NCBI GenBank assembly: GCA_022009995.1
Contig: CP091734.1
Span: 1,364,001-1,428,000 of the forward strand
Source of the DNA: Clostridiales bacterium
GTDB lineage: Bacteria > Bacillota > Clostridia > Christensenellales > CAG-917
Reading direction: 5' to 3'
Length of the DNA stretch: 64,000 bases
This document shows, in pieces, positions 49,836-59,445 of this stretch (position 1 is the stretch's first letter; each line of letters opens with the position of its first letter). A program made the translations under genes and the position numbers. A model generated the notes under the pieces. The model was not told the DNA's origin. It made no database searches and worked only from the letters and a program-made list of their open reading frames with translations.

Positions 49836-49842
49836 TTTGAGT

Positions 49843-50904
49843 ATGGAAAAATCAAACGATTATTTTAAGCAACGCAACATCGAATGCATCAGAAAAATCC
49901 GCGAAGTCGAAAAGGATTTGCCGCATTTTATCCCGGAGTATTTTATCGGCGTCGAGCACAACACGTCCGCACTCACGCGGCTTAATTACGCATACGATTT
50001 AAGGATTTTCTTTTATTATCTCGTAAACTACGTCGCGACTTTTCAGGACGTCGGCTCGCCCCAAAACTTCACGATCGACGATCTGAAAAAAGTTACCACG
50101 ACGCATCTTGAAAGATACACCGATTTCCTGACCTATTACGAATACAACGGCAAAACCTACACCAACGAAAACAAAGGAAAAGCCCGCAAACTTTCGTCGG
50201 TACGCGCGATGTTCAAGTATTTTTACAATAAGGAATATCTCCCCTCAAACGTCAGCGCGAAAATCACGATGCCGAAAATCAAGGATAAAGAAATAATTAA
50301 ACTTGAAGCGAACGAGGTTTCGGACATTTTGAACGTCGCCGAAAACGGAAGTTCCTACCTTACGAAGCATCAGGAAGCATATCACGAGGTCACGCATATC
50401 CGCGACACGGCCCTGCTCACGCTGTTTTTGGGCACGGGTATTCGTATTTCGGAGTGCGTCGGACTTAACGTGAACGACATCGACTTCAACGTCAACGGAT
50501 TTACGATTACGCGAAAAGGCGGCGCAAGGGTTATTTTGTATTTTTCGGACGAAGTCGCGGACGCTTTGAAAGCCTATCTCAAAGAACGTTCCGAAAACAA
50601 AAAAGTCCCCAAAGACGAGCAGGCTTTGTTCCTTTCAATGCAAAACAAACGTTTGTCAACCCGCGCGATTCAAAACATCGTACAAAAATACAGCCGCATC
50701 GTTTCGCCCCTTAAAAAGATTTCGCCGCATAAACTTCGCAGCACGTACGGCACGAGTCTGTATCGCGAAACCGGCGATATTTACGTCGTTGCGGAAGTGC
50801 TTGGTCATCGCGACGTCAACACAACGAAAAAACACTACGCAGCCATGAGCGACGACATCAGACGCGCCGCCGCAAAAAAGGTTACGCTAAGAAAAGACGA
50901 TTGA
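49843..50904 (+). CDS. Tyrosine recombinase (XerS/XerD-like)
   Basis: 353 residues, complete. N-terminal SAM-like core-binding domain (ALTRLNYAYDLRIFFYYLV) and catalytic domain with all key residues: Arg in GTGIRISECVGL, the beta-hairpin lysine in TRKGGA, HKLR box, LGHRD histidine and the nucleophile Tyr in KKHYAAMS. The length and N-terminus are like the single-recombinase XerS type used for chromosome dimer resolution. There is no excisionase, phage gene or flanking repeat, so it is probably a housekeeping enzyme. No dif-like site was recognised nearby. Confidence 0.88.
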   Translation: MEKSNDYFKQRNIECIRKIREVEKDLPHFIPEYFIGVEHNTSALTRLNYAYDLRIFFYYLVNYVATFQDVGSPQNFTIDDLKKVTTTHLERYTDFLTYYEYNGKTYTNENKGKARKLSSVRAMFKYFYNKEYLPSNVSAKITMPKIKDKEIIKLEANEVSDILNVAENGSSYLTKHQEAYHEVTHIRDTALLTLFLGTGIRISECVGLNVNDIDFNVNGFTITRKGGARVILYFSDEVADALKAYLKERSENKKVPKDEQALFLSMQNKRLSTRAIQNIVQKYSRIVSPLKKISPHKLRSTYGTSLYRETGDIYVVAEVLGHRDVNTTKKHYAAMSDDIRRAAAKKVTLRKDD

Positions 50905-50929
50905 AAAACCTTGTAAGTATTATGAAATG

Positions 50930-50958
50930 TTGACTTTTTCATAATACTATTGTATTAT
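50930..50958 (+). promoter_or_regulatory. Sigma-A promoter of the PadR-type gene
   Basis: TTGACT (50930-50935), 17-base spacer, TATTAT (50953-50958); the ribosome site GAGGTG follows before ATG 50977. The -10 region (ATAATACTATTGTATTATTT) is itself partly palindromic and could be an operator for autoregulation. Confidence 0.75.
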
Positions 50959-50976
50959 TTACTTTGAGGTGATTAT

Positions 50977-53263
50977 ATGGACGTATCATCAATAAACAGC
51001 GACCTTATCCGCGGCAACGTAACCACGATTATCCTGAAAGCCCTTCTCGACGAGGACAGATACGGATACGACATTCTGCGCGAAATCGAGGTCAAAAGCG
51101 GCGGTCAGTACAAGCTCAAACAGCCCACACTTTACAGTTGCCTGAAACGACTGGAAAAACAAGGGCTTATCAGTTCATACTGGGGCGACGAAAGCGACAC
51201 CGAAGGCGGCCGCAGAAGATATTACGCTTTGACGGAAGCCGGCAAAAACTATCTTCAAAAAATGCAAAGCGAGTATGAATACTCACGCACGATTCTGGAC
51301 AGTTTGCTGTCCGAGGACAAATTCGACTTTGAAAACGAAGACGCTCCTTTCGACATAAACAGTCTGCGCCCTTACACCAAACGCGGCGGCGACGATGACG
51401 AAAAGGAAACCCAAAAAGTTGAGCAAGCCGGAACTTCAACGATGCCCGAGGTCATTCGCGGCATACCGTCTGAAACGCAAAAAACGTCTTCGCAACCTTC
51501 AACGTATAAATCGGTTTACGGCAACGACTTTTCCGAAAAAGAGTCCGAAAAACCGGCGGAATCCGAAAAAGCAATGTTTGCCCCGCTCGATAAAGGCGCA
51601 AGTTCTTACGACACCGATTATCGTCACACTTCGAGCTCGGTTTCCGATATGCTTTCCCGCATCGACGATATTTTAAGCGCAAAACCCGCCGAAACGGAAT
51701 CCGAAACCGCTCCCGCGCCCGAAAAACAGGAAATCAAAACGAATATTTTGGGAAAACCCATCGTTAATAACGCCGAAAACGTTGCGCCCGAACAGGAAGA
51801 AAGACCTAAAACTCCCGAAGCCGACGAAAACGACAATAAAATCGTTGAAAAAGCGACGCCCGTCCCGTATTCCGAGCCTACCGAAGAAGAAATCGAGCTT
51901 GCAAAAGCGATATTGCTGGAAACCGAAAATATTAAAACCGACGTTGACGACGAAGATCACCTTTTACGCCGCGACGCCGCAAAACGCGCTCTTTCAATCG
52001 GCTCTTACGCCGACAACAGCAAAAATATCGTTGAAAAGTACGACGAGGCGCAAAAACTATTTGAGAAAAAGCCGCAGGAAGAAGAGCCGCCCGCGGAAGA
52101 ACCCGTCGACGAACGCTCTGCACGCGAAAAACTTTTCGGCACGCAACAAAACACCGGCGATACCGAAAACCCCGACCGCGCTGCCGAACGCGCGGCTGCC
52201 GCAAAAGTGCTTTTCGACAAATACAATAAGACAAACGAGGAAAAACCTGCCGATCCGTCGCCCTATCCCGATCCGTACATGATTTTCGACAAGTACAGCA
52301 ATCCCGGGAAACCGCAGGAAATCAATATTCAGTACGACCCGAAAGAAGTCTTCTCAAAATACGGCGAGCAGAATAAAAAACCCGAAAAACGCTACGATCC
52401 GAAGGAAATTTTCGATAAATACAACGGAAAAGCACCCGTTGAACAACCCGAGGAAAAACATTTCGATCCGAAGGAAGTTTTCGATAAATATCATCCCGAA
52501 AGAACCGTCGCCCCCGAACCCGAAAAGCATTACGATCCGAAAGACGTTTTCGATAAGTACAACAAAAAGGAAGAACCCGCGCCAAAAGAAGGCGCGCGCG
52601 TCAATATCGAACGCTCGCCCGTTGCGCCCGCCGCTTCGTTCAGTTTCCGTCAGAACGACGACACCGTGAATTATCGCGACGCGTTTTCGGGGCTGCGTAA
52701 TACGACGTCGACTTCCGACGACGACGTCGAAATCAAACAAAAACCCGCAAGCAGTATCGACCTTAAAACGAAACTCTTTTCGGAAGGCTACAAATTAAGA
52801 CCGTACTCGCGCGAGAATACCGAAAACTACTATTCCTTAAATTACATAAAGAAACCGCTTAAACCGCGATTGTTACGCAATTCTTTACGCATTGATATGT
52901 CTGGAAGTTCTTATCGGGTTTGCGATTTTCAGGGAAAAATTTTCGCCGATGGTATACGCTTCGGTTTGCATTATCGCCCTTGTCGTGCCTGCCGTGCCGT
53001 TTGTAATCTGGACGCTGAACCCCGACAAACGCGTGCATGCGAATTACAATTTCAAGACGTCGATACTAAACCGTTTCATGCTGTATCTGAACCTGTTGGT
53101 CATCGTATGTCTGGTCGGTTTCTTCGGATTCGGCGCAAACATAAACGACGTGAATTCGATGATGGCACCGATAATAATCCCCGCGATACTTCTTTTGAAC
53201 ATTCCGCTCAGCGCATGCGTTTACTGCATTTTGTATAAAACAAAAAAATATCACATTTCATAA
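50977..53263 (+). CDS. PadR-family regulator with long repeat-bearing linker and C-terminal membrane domain (frameshifted near 52857)
   Basis: About 760 residues. Residues ~12-95 are a PadR winged helix (TTIILKALLDEDRYGYDILRE; QPTLYSCLKRLEKQGLISSYW; GRRRYYALTEAGK). Residues ~105-640 are a charged, Pro/Glu/Lys-rich, probably disordered linker. It contains at least six copies of a motif around DPKEVFDKY, at about residues 412, 435, 453, 473, 495 and 518. The last ~135 residues form four membrane helices (starting ILYALICLEVLIGFAIF, VCIIALVVPAVPFVIW, LYLNLLVIVCLVGFFGF, APIIIPAILLLNIPLSA). Linker and membrane domain are joined across a break near 52857 that needs about two added bases. If real, it is a membrane-tethered DNA-binding protein. 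Ordinary PadR proteins have 100-200 residues. Alternative: the membrane domain is a separate small gene. Confidence 0.8.
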
Positions 53264-53275
53264 AACTGTTGCAAA

Positions 53276-53312
53276 AAAGCCGTGATTCTGAAAATCACGG
53301 CTTTGTTTTTTG
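53276..53312. terminator. Bidirectional terminator between PadR gene and rnhA
   Basis: AAAGCCGTGATT / AATCACGGCTTT stem flanked by A6 on the left and a T-rich tail on the right; serves both convergent genes. Confidence 0.92.
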
Positions 53313-53337
53313 TCGTTTTTATAAACTAATTTATAAA

Positions 53338-53793
53338 TTATTTAAGGGCTTTTTTGATTTCGTCCCGCGCCATTTTGTCGCAACGATTGTTGTAAACGTT
53401 GTCGGCGTGTCCTTTCACTCTCACAAAATCAACTTTGTGTTTTTCCACCTCAAAAACAAGGCTTTTCCAGAGGTCGACGTTTTTCACGTCGTCTTTCGAG
53501 GCGGTGCGCCAATTGTTCTTTTTCCAGCCTTCGAGCCAGCCTTGCAAAAACGGATCGGTCGCGTATGCGCTGTCGCTGACAACAGTTACGTCGCATCTTT
53601 CTTTCAGCTGACGAAGCCCTTGGATAATCGCAAAAAGTTCCATACGATTGTTCGTCGTATCCTTGTTATATCCGCTCACCTGCTTTTCGACGCCCTTGTA
53701 TATAAGGATTGCCGCCCAGCCGCCCGCGCCGGGATTTCCGCTGCACGCGCCGTCGGTATAAATATCAACGTGTTTCAGTTCAGGCATTTTCAC
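53338..53793 (-). CDS. rnhA: Ribonuclease HI
   Basis: Degrades RNA in RNA-DNA hybrids. About 150 residues with catalytic acids in YTDGACSGNPG, NRMELFAI and SDSAYA, and KGHADNVYNNRCDKMAR holding the last Asp and the His loop. GTG 53793 (4 bases after AAGGAG) and ATG 53787 (10 bases after) are both possible starts. The start lies inside the end of proC, so the two are co-translated. Confidence 0.94.
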   Translation of the reverse strand: MKMPELKHVDIYTDGACSGNPGAGGWAAILIYKGVEKQVSGYNKDTTNNRMELFAIIQGLRQLKERCDVTVVSDSAYATDPFLQGWLEGWKKNNWRTASKDDVKNVDLWKSLVFEVEKHKVDFVRVKGHADNVYNNRCDKMARDEIKKALK

Positions 53794-54580
53794 TCAGCTC
53801 CTTACTTCTTTTTTCACACTTTCTCATGCCGTCTTTTATGATTTCTTCAAGGTTATTTTCCTTGAAAGATTTTACGGCTTCGATTGTCGTACCGCCGGGA
53901 CTGCAAACGTTTTTGATGAGCGTTTCGATGTCGGTCGTGCGGTTTTCAACCATTTTGACCGCGCCGACAAAAGTTTGAAGCGTCAGTTCTTCACTGATTT
54001 TGTCGGAAAGTCCCATATCACAGCCCGCGTCGATCATCGCCTTTATAAAAGTATAAACGTATGCGGGGCCGCTGCCGCTGACGGCGGTAACCGCGTCAAA
54101 ATGTTTTTCGTCAAGTTCCACAACTTTCCCGAGGCTTTTGAAAATGTCAAAAACAAGTTTTTTGCCATCGTCATCAAAATCACCCGCGTCGATTGCACAC
54201 GCACCTTCTCCCAAAAGACAAGGCGTATTCGGCATAATTCTCGTAACGCGCGCGCCGTCGAAAAAGCCTTTCAAGGTATCTTTCGTAATGCCTGCCATAA
54301 TGCTGATTATTTTCAGATTTTCAATCTTTTCAAAGTCGCGGAATATGACTTTTGCGACTTGCGGTTTTACGGCAAGTATTATAAATTCGGCATTTTTGAA
54401 TAATACTTTGTTGTCTTTTACGGTATTTACGCCCTGATTTTTGATAATTTCAAGTTTTTTGTCGTCAATATCGCTCACAACGATTTTTTCAGGCGAAACA
54501 ACTCCCGTCCTTAAAATTCCGTTCAGGATCGCGTTTGCCATATTGCCCGCGCCGACGATACCAAGTTTATAATCGTACAT
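53780..54580 (-). CDS. proC: Pyrroline-5-carboxylate reductase
   Basis: Last step of proline synthesis, NAD(P)H-dependent. 266 residues: Rossmann entry LGIVGAGNMANAIL, VKPQVAKVI, RIMPNTPCLLGEG, the signature SGSGPAYVYTFIKAMIDAG and CSPGGTTIEAV. The ATG follows AGAGGT. First gene of the proC-rnhA pair. Confidence 0.96.
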   Translation of the reverse strand: MYDYKLGIVGAGNMANAILNGILRTGVVSPEKIVVSDIDDKKLEIIKNQGVNTVKDNKVLFKNAEFIILAVKPQVAKVIFRDFEKIENLKIISIMAGITKDTLKGFFDGARVTRIMPNTPCLLGEGACAIDAGDFDDDGKKLVFDIFKSLGKVVELDEKHFDAVTAVSGSGPAYVYTFIKAMIDAGCDMGLSDKISEELTLQTFVGAVKMVENRTTDIETLIKNVCSPGGTTIEAVKSFKENNLEEIIKDGMRKCEKRSKELSENA

Positions 54581-54617
54581 TTTTAACCTCTAATTTTTGT
54601 TTCGACAACACAATCGA

Positions 54618-54646
54618 TTGACTTAAATTTTATAATAAGTTATAAT
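54618..54646 (+). promoter_or_regulatory. Sigma-A promoter of tRNA-Trp
   Basis: TTGACT (54618-54623), 17-base spacer, TATAAT (54641-54646), 17 bases before the tRNA. Confidence 0.85.
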
Positions 54647-54663
54647 GTTAGCGTTGCAAATTT

Positions 54664-54738
54664 AGGGGAGTGGCTCAACGGTAGAGCAGCGGTCTCCAAA
54701 ACCGCCGGTTGCGTGTTCGAATCGCGTCTCCCCTGCCA
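54664..54738 (+). tRNA. tRNA-Trp (CCA)
   Basis: Acceptor AGGGGAG/CTCCCCT, anticodon loop CTCCAAA (CCA), T-arm GTTCGAATC, discriminator G and encoded CCA. Monocistronic, between convergent and divergent protein genes. Its 3' end is duplicated 144 bp downstream. Confidence 0.97.
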
Positions 54739-54769
54739 AGAAGTCTATCAAATTAGACTTCTTTTTTTT
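54738..54769 (+). terminator. Terminator of tRNA-Trp
   Basis: AAGAAGTCTA / TAGACTTCTT stem with a six-base loop and a run of Ts directly after the tRNA. Confidence 0.92.
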
Positions 54770-54780
54770 ATTGTCTTTTA

Positions 54781-54943
54781 CGAACACGCAACAATGCTGT
54801 CGCATTACGGCCAAGTCTGACGCTACGCTTTCGGTGCAAGCACCTTCGCTTCGCTATTACACGAATCGCGTCTCCCCTGCCAAGACTTACTTGTTAGTAA
54901 GTCTTTTTTATTATTCTTTTATTTACGAACACTCAACAAACAC
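54781..54943 (+). repeat. Degenerate second copy of the tRNA-Trp 3' end and terminator, with inverted T-arm fragments
   Basis: CGAATCGCGTCTCCCCTGCC plus AAGA recurs exactly at 54862-54885 (first copy 54718-54741, inside and just after tRNA-Trp). It is again followed by a terminator hairpin AAGACTTAC/GTAAGTCTT (54882-54905). CGAACACGCAAC (54781-54792), the complement of the T-arm segment GTTGCGTGTTCG, reappears in mutated form at 54926-54937, keeping a period of about 144 bp. No coding capacity; the rest of the gap up to 54998 shows a small AAACAC/GTGTTT hairpin only. Confidence 0.75.
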
Positions 54944-54998
54944 TTTCGTGTTTACGGTTGCAACAATGCAACAATTCGATTTATATCTGTCGTTTGCC

Positions 54999-56426
54999 CT
55001 ATACGTTGATTTCCGATTCGATTTTTGCGGCGTCGGGGTTTTTCGCCAAAATCGGATTCAGAACTTCCGCAATAAAATCGTCCACTTGTTCGGGCGCGAA
55101 GCCGATAAAGTTTTCAACGTTTACGATTTCAGACAGTTTGTCTTTCACTGCGGCGAAAGCGGCGTCGTTTGCGATTCTTTCAAGAAGGTCGTTTTCTTTC
55201 CCGTCGATTTTCACAGTTTTGCCCGCTTCCATACTGTGAACGCGGATTTTTTCGTGCAATTCCTGACGGTTTCCGCCCGCTTTAACACATTCCATAAGGA
55301 TATTTTCCGTTGCCATAAACGGAAGTTCGGCATTCAGATGGCGTTTTATCATATTTTCGTACAAGACGAGATTTGACGAAACGTTGTTGTAAAGATTAAG
55401 GATTCCGTCAACGCCCAAAAACGCCTCGGGAATAACGATGCGCCTGTTCGCGCTGTCGTCAAGCGAGCGTTCGAGCCATTGCGTGCCGGCAGTCATTGCG
55501 GTGTTTATCGGCAGCGACATCACGTAACGCGACAACGCCGTCATACGCTCGGTACGCATGGGATTGCGCTTATATGCCATTGCGGAACTGCCGATCTGGG
55601 TTGCCTCGAAAGGCTCCTCGATTTCCTTCATGCTTTGCAAAAGCCTTATATCGTTTGCGAATTTCATTGCGCTTTCGGCAATGCCGGCAAGCACTGACAA
55701 AAGTTCAAAATCGAATTTTCTCGTATAAGTCTGACCGCTGACGGCAAACGTTTTTTCAAAGCCCATTTTATTGCAAACGAGTTTGTCAAGTTCTTTCACC
55801 TTTTTATAATCGCCCAAGAAAAGTTCCTTAAAACTCGCCTGCGTGCCGGTCGTACCTTTTACGCCGCGAAGCCTGAAATTATCAAGGATTGCCGTAACGT
55901 TTTCGTAATCTTTTGCAAGGTCCTGCGCCCAGAGCGTCGCGCGTTTGCCGACGGTCGTAGGCTGCGCGGGTTGAAGATGCGTGAATGCAAGCGTTGGAAG
56001 ATCTTTATATCTGTTTGCAAAATCTTTAAGTTTCGCGATGACGGCAACGATTTTATTTCTCAAAAGCACAAGCGCTTTGTAATATGAAATAAGGTCGGCA
56101 TTGTCGTCGACAAAACAACTTGTCGCGCCAAGGTGAATGATGGGTGCGGCAAGCGGACACTGCAACGCATACGCATAAATCTGCGCCATAACGTCGTGGC
56201 GGACGACTTTTTCGCGTTCGTGTGCGACGTCAAGGTTAAGGTTCGTCACGTTTTGTTTCAGTTCTTCGATTTGTCTGTCGGTGATACCGAGCCCGAGTTC
56301 CTTTTCGGATTCGGCAAGCGCAACCCAAAGTCTGCGCCACAAAACGATTTTTTCTTCTTCCGAAAAAATCTCGGACATATCGTGCGAAGCGTATCTCGTC
56401 ACGAGCGGATTTGCATAATCAGACAT
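54999..56426 (-). CDS. purB: Adenylosuccinate lyase
   Basis: Two steps of purine synthesis (SAICAR and adenylosuccinate cleavage). 475 residues from ATG 56426 (GGAGGT upstream): TRYASHDMSEIFSEEEKI opening, HLGATSCFVDDNADL, AFTHLQPAQPTTVGKR, and the superfamily signature GSSAMAYKRNPMRTE. It is separated from ispH-S1 by a terminator hairpin that abuts its ribosome site, so its expression may depend on readthrough. Confidence 0.96.
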   Translation of the reverse strand: MSDYANPLVTRYASHDMSEIFSEEEKIVLWRRLWVALAESEKELGLGITDRQIEELKQNVTNLNLDVAHEREKVVRHDVMAQIYAYALQCPLAAPIIHLGATSCFVDDNADLISYYKALVLLRNKIVAVIAKLKDFANRYKDLPTLAFTHLQPAQPTTVGKRATLWAQDLAKDYENVTAILDNFRLRGVKGTTGTQASFKELFLGDYKKVKELDKLVCNKMGFEKTFAVSGQTYTRKFDFELLSVLAGIAESAMKFANDIRLLQSMKEIEEPFEATQIGSSAMAYKRNPMRTERMTALSRYVMSLPINTAMTAGTQWLERSLDDSANRRIVIPEAFLGVDGILNLYNNVSSNLVLYENMIKRHLNAELPFMATENILMECVKAGGNRQELHEKIRVHSMEAGKTVKIDGKENDLLERIANDAAFAAVKDKLSEIVNVENFIGFAPEQVDDFIAEVLNPILAKNPDAAKIESEINV

Positions 56427-56438
56427 AATACCTCCGAT

Positions 56439-56471
56439 AAAAAAATATGGGCGACAAATGCGTCGCCCATA
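56439..56471 (-). terminator. Terminator hairpin abutting the purB ribosome site
   Basis: On the minus strand TATGGGCGAC / GTCGCCCATA (perfect 10-bp stem, six-base loop) then seven Ts and, a few bases on, GGAGG of purB. It ends the cmk-plsC-ispH transcript or attenuates purB. Confidence 0.88.
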
Positions 56472-56491
56472 CAGCACAAGGGCTTTAACCC

Positions 56492-58772
56492 TTATTTGTT
56501 TTCTTCGTCATCGAATTTGAAATCGATGCCTTTCAAAAGGTCTGCAAGAGTTGCGTTGCCGCTGTCGCTGACCCATTCGTGCGGTTCGTCGGAGTTATCG
56601 CGACGATCGCGTTTGCGTTCTTCCGCCTTTTCGGGGTTGTATTCAAACTTCTTTCTGGGAGCGCGAGGAGCCTTGGATTTGACTTCGCCTTCCGCGCCGT
56701 CTGCGGCTTCGGGAGCGACTTCTTCGCGGGCGGGCTTTTCTTCGGGAGCGGGTTCAAGTTCTTTCATGGAAAGAGTGATGCGGTTGCCCTCGAAACTGAT
56801 GACCTTCGCTTCGACTTCCTGACCTTCTTTAAGGAGTTCGGACGCTTCTTTCACATATTTGTGCGAAATTTGCGAAACGTGGATAAGACCGTCGATGCCG
56901 TCCTCGATTTGTACGAACGCTCCGAAAGGATGAATCCTTGCGATAGTGCCTTTGATGACCGTGCCGACAGGATATTTCGGCAGCGAGTTCATAAGGTTTC
57001 TTTTGAAGTTGTTTGTAACCGAGCGAGATTTTGCCGGTTTCGCGGTCGGCCTTCAAAACGATGAAGTCGTAAGTCTGGTTGAGTTCCAGAACTTCGGAAG
57101 GCTCGCTGATTTTCTTCCAGCTGAGATCGCTGATGTGAGCGAGGCAGTCGTAACCTTTGACGCTCACGAACGCTCCGAACGAAGCAAAGCGTTTGACCTT
57201 GCCCTTAACGATAGCGCCGGGAACGACGGTTGACCAGAATGCTTCTTCCTTTTCAGCCTTTTCTTCTTCAAGGATGACGCGTTGCGACGCAGTAACGCGG
57301 CGACCGTTCTTTTGGAGCATACGCAGGCGAAGTTTCTTGTCAAGATAATCTTCAAGGTTGTTGACTCTGCCGATGCGGATCTGGCTGCCGGGAATGAATA
57401 CCGTGAAAGCACCGAGACGGCCTTCGAGACCGACGGGATTGCCCTCTTTATTTTTAACGATTTTAAGAGGAGGTTCAACGGTGAATTCTTTGCTTTCAAA
57501 CGCTTTCAGAGCTTCTTCGTCGTTTTTCTTGACGAGATCGATTTCGCGTTTCGAGAGCGTTACGTAAGTGCTGTCGCCCTTTTTGTTGATAATAACGGCT
57601 TCGATAGTGTCACCCGCTTTGAAATCGTCGGGGTTGTACGTGCCGTCAATGTTGACTTCGGACTTGTCGATGAAGCCGTCTTTCTTTCCGCCGATTTCGA
57701 CAAAAATACCGTTTTCGTCGGCGTTGATGATTTTTGCGTGAATGCGTTTGCCTTCACGATAGGTGGTGAAACCTGCGGCTTTGTCGGATGCCATAATGTC
57801 ATCCATCGTAAGTTCGGTCTTTGCACTTTGAGCGGGTGCATCCGCTGCTGCTGCCATCTCTCCTGCCTCGGGAGCGGCGGTGGCTACTTCGGTAACTTCC
57901 TCGGTAGCGGTGTTCTCGGTGGCGTTTTCGAGAACTTCGTTTTGAGTATCACTCATAAAACTTAAAACCTCCTCAATCAACTCATCCGGAGTTGATGCTG
58001 CGGCCATTATGGCCAACGTGTTGTATTTTGATATCATCACGGACTGTAAGTCCGAAATTTCCGAGACGAAAAACGTATTAACGTTTATCGATTTTGCAAA
58101 CTCGTAAAGGCGGTTGCCGTTTGCGCTGGACCGGTCGCTTATCACGACGACGGCGTCGCATCGTTTCGCAAGGGACTTCGCTTCTTCCCGTTTTGCCATT
58201 GTAGTATAGCAAATTGTATTGAAAAAAACAACTGTTTTATGGGTATATGAAATAATATTTTGTATTTTTTCCTTGATTTTTTCAAATTTTTCTTCAAAAA
58301 AAGTGGTTTGAGTAACGACTGCGAACTTTTCGCCGTCTTCAAGGGATATTTCGTCAAAATCGGCGGCAATTTGGGGCGTTTCGGCTGAAAAACCGCAAAT
58401 TCCCTGCACTTCCTGATGATTTTTGTCGCCGAGTATTATGATTTTATACCCTTTTGTAGAATACTCGCGCACGATTTCCTGCACTCTTTTGACCATCGGA
58501 CAGGTTGCGTCGTAAACGTTTGCACCGATACGCGCAAGTTTTTCAAAATCAGACGGCGCGGCGCCGTGCGCGGCAATAACTACGTTGTCCCCGCTTTGAA
58601 CAACAGAAAGGTCGTGAACGGGATATATTCCTTCGTTTTTCAACCCGTCGACGACCTTTTTGTTGTGAATCAATTCTTTGTAAGTAAGGCATGGCGCGTG
58701 AGTTTTCGCGACGTTAATCGCGCGTTTCACACCGTTACAAAATCCGAGATGTTCGGCTTTTATTATTTCCAA
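56492..58772 (-). CDS. ispH: Fused 4-hydroxy-3-methylbut-2-enyl diphosphate reductase / ribosomal protein S1 (frameshifted near 57018)
   Basis: N-terminal ~280 residues are IspH, the last MEP-pathway enzyme. Its three iron-sulfur cysteines are in GFCNGV, DATCPMV and NTICYTT, with AAHGAAP as a histidine motif. An Ala/Glu-rich linker leads to four S1 RNA-binding repeats, the third and fourth being classical (GAFVSVKGYDCLAHISDLSW; FGAFVQIEDGIDGLIHVSQI). Two As at 57018 (QKKNLMNSLPKYPVG) rejoin the last repeat. The C-terminal tail is Arg/Lys-rich. The start is TTG 58772. This fusion is established in Clostridia, often with plsC and cmk upstream as here. Confidence 0.94.
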
Positions 58773-58787
58773 GAACTTGTCCTGCCT

Positions 58788-59442
58788 TTACTTTTTCGCT
58801 TTTACTTTGCGCGGCGGATATTGTTTCAAGCCGCGTTCTTTTGCAATTTCGTTTGCTTTTACTCTTAAAGCCTGCATTTTTTCATACAGGAATTCCGTCG
58901 CTTCGGCATCCTGTTTCCTGTCAAAACCTTCTTTCAGAAGGTCGATAGGCTCGCCGACGACAAGGATATTTTTCCGAAACGGTCTGTGCATTCTGAAATA
59001 AAGCGTCGGCAGAATTTCAACTTTCGTACGCATTGCGAAAACCGAAACGCCCTTTTTGAACGGCGCCATGACTTCCGTACCTGCCTTATTCCTTGTGCCT
59101 TCCGGGAAAATCAGAATATTTTCACCGTTTTTAAGAACGGTCACGACCTTTTTATACGCGTCGATATCCGCTTCGCCGCGCTTCACGGGAATACAGCCAA
59201 CGCCGGTTAAACCAATTGCCGATTTTTGTTTTGAAGGCCTCTTCTTTCACAAGCGCGTTGAAATAATTTTTGAAAAACGCGTTGAAAATGATCGAGCCGT
59301 CGGCAGCGGACGCATAGTGGTTGGAAATAATGATACCTCCACTGAATTTTTCAAAATTTTCCGCGCCGTAGATTTTTGTCGGCCATATTATTCTTTGAAG
59401 TACTCTTGCGGTTATTTGTGCAAATTTTCCGATTTTTGCCAT
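58788..59442 (-). CDS. plsC: 1-acyl-sn-glycerol-3-phosphate acyltransferase (frameshifted near 59214)
   Basis: Makes phosphatidic acid at the membrane. About 218 residues; the acyltransferase blocks are ISNHYASAADGS (motif I), FPEGTRNK (motif III) and LPTLYFR (motif IV). The first motif reads H-x5-D rather than the canonical H-x4-D. Two As near 59214 (KIGKIGLTGVGCIPVKRGEAD) restore one frame. It starts 3 bp after the cmk stop and lies 15 bp before ispH. Confidence 0.88.
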
Positions 59443-59445
59443 AAA

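Noticed and set aside
49843..50904. Tyrosine recombinase as part of a mobile element
   Set aside because: No excisionase, phage or conjugation genes, no flanking direct repeats at the gene, and its length and N-terminus fit a housekeeping Xer enzyme. The tRNA-Trp repeat lies 3.8 kb away with ordinary genes between.
52212..52560. CRISPR-like periodic repeats in the PadR gene
   Set aside because: The periodicity is at protein level inside an open frame; the DNA copies differ at synonymous positions and spacing varies.
56492..58772. Fusion of IspH with ribosomal protein S1 as a novelty
   Set aside because: This fusion and its cmk-plsC neighbourhood are an established feature of many Clostridia.
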